Of a stretch of 5,486 nucleotides of DNA, positions 4,393 through 5,486 are shown piece after piece. The position numbers and the translations under genes were made by a program. Source of the DNA: Spirochaetaceae bacterium (GTDB taxonomy: Bacteria > Spirochaetota > Spirochaetia > Treponematales > Breznakiellaceae); contig JAITXS010000135.1 in NCBI GenBank assembly GCA_031284645.1, positions 1 to 5,486 of the forward strand, read 5' to 3'. Numbering within the stretch: the first letter of the stretch is position 1; each line of letters starts with the position of its first letter. The notes under the pieces are model-generated. The model ran no database searches. It saw nothing but the letters and a program-made list of their open reading frames with translations, and was not told the DNA's origin.

Positions 4393-5486
4393 TATTTTAC
4401 ACAGAATGCGGGGGCAATGCCGCACTGGCCGTTAACCGATATCTCCGCCCTGGGAGTAGAGCTGGGGCTCAGCGTGCAATAATTTACTGTGGACCCGCCG
4501 CTGGACGATGCTGTCCAAACCTCATGACTCCTGTAATAGGGAGAAGTATCCCTCTTCCCATACTTTAGCGTGCTTCCCTCTTTCAGATAGTATTCCAAAT
4601 ATGTCTGATTATACTGGTTCTCCCAAGTCCTATTCGAATACATGCCGACTCCCCAGATTTCCCACTCGGTGGGTATCCAGAGCTTGTCCTTAATCGGATC
4701 AACACCATCTTGTGCCGTATTGCTTATCTCCCGATTTGGCGCCCAGATGATATCCGTATTCATCGGCACTCCGGCATCTATTAAACCCTTCGTAAAATTC
4801 CCCTCTTCCAAAACTTCAGGGCTTGATACCTTCACCAGATACTTCCTCATACTGCTGCCCGCATACGCCATAGGCCCCCCCGCCCCATACATCGTCCGCA
4901 CTACGGGCAGGTTCTGAAACTGCATCACGAGATGCGGCATGGCCTCCTCCACGCCCCCCTTATAATACCTGTTACCGGCCGCCCCCGGGTTAAACGAGTT
5001 CCGCCCGACCACGATTATCCTTAGCAAACTCCCTTTTTCTCCGAAATTAATATTATCTGGCTCGTCTATCAGCCCTAAATTGGTGTTGATACCGTCGCCA
5101 CCCTGATACTCCTCCACGCGCAGGAACGGCAAATCCACATAATCCCCAAGACGGATAAAGTTCTCAACTTTCAGCTCGTTAATGGCATCATCTACGGGCT
5201 CTTTACTCAGAAACTCTAAATAATCATGTAAAGCCCTGAATGTTGCGTTTACTCTTTCCGGCCCTTCTGTTGTTACCCCAAGTTTTATCGCAAGATCCTG
5301 CTCAGCAGAGTCATATACCACGACCTTACAGGACTCACTCTTATCTCCGTTCTTTATCGTTATTTTTGTTTCCCCCGTGCTGACAGCAGTTACCTTCCCC
5401 TCCTGGTCCACGCTTGCTATAGTCTTATCCCCGCTTGTCCAGCGTATGCTCCCTACCATTCCCGGCCCTGTCATAGTATCCTCTAA
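4392..5486 (-). CDS. Big2 domain protein with a DUF6273/lectin-like C-terminus (5' end outside the window)
   Basis: The frame is open to the window edge (LEDT before the Met at 5474) and enters inside a Big2 immunoglobulin-like domain, so the true start lies outside and the protein is longer. Numbering from the Met at 5474, residues 1-55 are the second half of the Big2 domain (IRWTSGDKTIASVD, EGKVTAVSTGETKITI). A helical linker follows (about 56-105), then a C-terminal domain from about 106: IRLGDYVDLPFL, a hydrophobic LLRIIVVGRNSFN strand, YAGSSMRKYL, DKLWIPTEWEIWG (263-275), a stretch rich in Asn, Tyr, Ser and Thr, and the end GIAPAFCVK. The ending and the order of motifs match what I know of DUF6273 proteins, which are thought to be related to lectin-like FGE/FISUMP folds. 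Big2 modules usually occur in secreted or surface proteins, so an extracellular binding or adhesion role is inferred. The signal peptide, if any, is out of view. The stop codon lies inside the palindrome. Confidence 0.75.
   Translation of the reverse strand, partial: LEDTMTGPGMVGSIRWTSGDKTIASVDQEGKVTAVSTGETKITIKNGDKSESCKVVVYDSAEQDLAIKLGVTTEGPERVNATFRALHDYLEFLSKEPVDDAINELKVENFIRLGDYVDLPFLRVEEYQGGDGINTNLGLIDEPDNINFGEKGSLLRIIVVGRNSFNPGAAGNRYYKGGVEEAMPHLVMQFQNLPVVRTMYGAGGPMAYAGSSMRKYLVKVSSPEVLEEGNFTKGLIDAGVPMNTDIIWAPNREISNTAQDGVDPIKDKLWIPTEWEIWGVGMYSNRTWENQYNQTYLEYYLKEGSTLKYGKRDTSPYYRSHEVWTASSSGGSTVNYCTLSPSSTPRAEISVNGQCGIAPAFCVK

Larger units (their letters stand above)
4250..4397. repeat. Imperfect palindrome joining the repeat array to the Big2 gene's stop codon
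   Basis: The last repeat unit faces an inverted, diverged copy. Pairing blocks are AAATAGGG (4250-4257) with CCCTATTT (4390-4397), GGGTATAG (4277-4284) with CTATACCC (4363-4370), CAGA (4292-4295) with TCTG (4353-4356), and CCCGAAGC (4309-4316) with GCTTCGGG (4329-4336) around a 12-base apex loop. The G-rich tracts lie at matching places in both arms. The outer right arm contains the stop codon (4392-4394) of the minus-strand gene. The whole could extrude as a cruciform, or form a long hairpin in RNA from either side. Confidence 0.7.

Noticed and set aside
4508..4917. Plus-strand open frames inside the Big2 gene
   Set aside because: They are antisense to a gene with clear domain motifs and lack any recognisable protein features.

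Overview
The window is a bacterial chromosome segment of about 5.5 kb with moderate, uneven base composition. A spirochaete, most likely a Treponema, fits best. This rests on remembered resemblance: a 332-residue class II fructose-bisphosphate aldolase of the type with the HGSSSVP motif, a tRNA without encoded CCA, and a Big2-containing surface-type protein ending in GIAPAFCVK. No database search was possible, so the genus is an inference.

Layout, left to right. (1) The last codons of an upstream + strand gene (1-57), then a COG4648-type integral membrane protein (88-795, +); this looks like the edge of an aryl-polyene-like fatty acid cluster. (2) Converging on it, purH (841-2529, -) encodes the bifunctional enzyme for the last two steps of IMP synthesis. 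An elongator-type tRNA-Met(CAU) gene (2539-2611, -) lies only 9 bases upstream of the purH start codon, so the two are probably one transcript. (3) A 212-base divergent control region (2612-2823) carries two dyads and promoter-like elements for the tRNA-purH unit and for fba. (4) fba (2824-3822, +). (5) A 569-base convergent gap (3823-4391) with no convincing gene. It holds a 9-bp hairpin after fba, a 10-bp inverted repeat, three head-to-tail 92-bp repeats each with a four-run guanine tract, and a roughly 148-bp imperfect palindrome that reaches into the stop codon of the next gene. (6) The 3' part of a large - strand gene (4392 to the window edge): the end of a Big2 immunoglobulin-like domain followed by a probable DUF6273 / lectin-like C-terminal domain.

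The housekeeping genes (purH, tRNA, fba) do not form a pathway; they are neighbours around a shared divergent promoter region. The points that most deserve a second look are the guanine-rich repeat array and palindrome fused to the end of the Big2 gene, the loss of several normally conserved cyclohydrolase residues in PurH, the absence of any ribosome binding site for purH behind the tRNA, and the possibility that the Big2 protein's C-terminus is a diversified ligand-binding domain.
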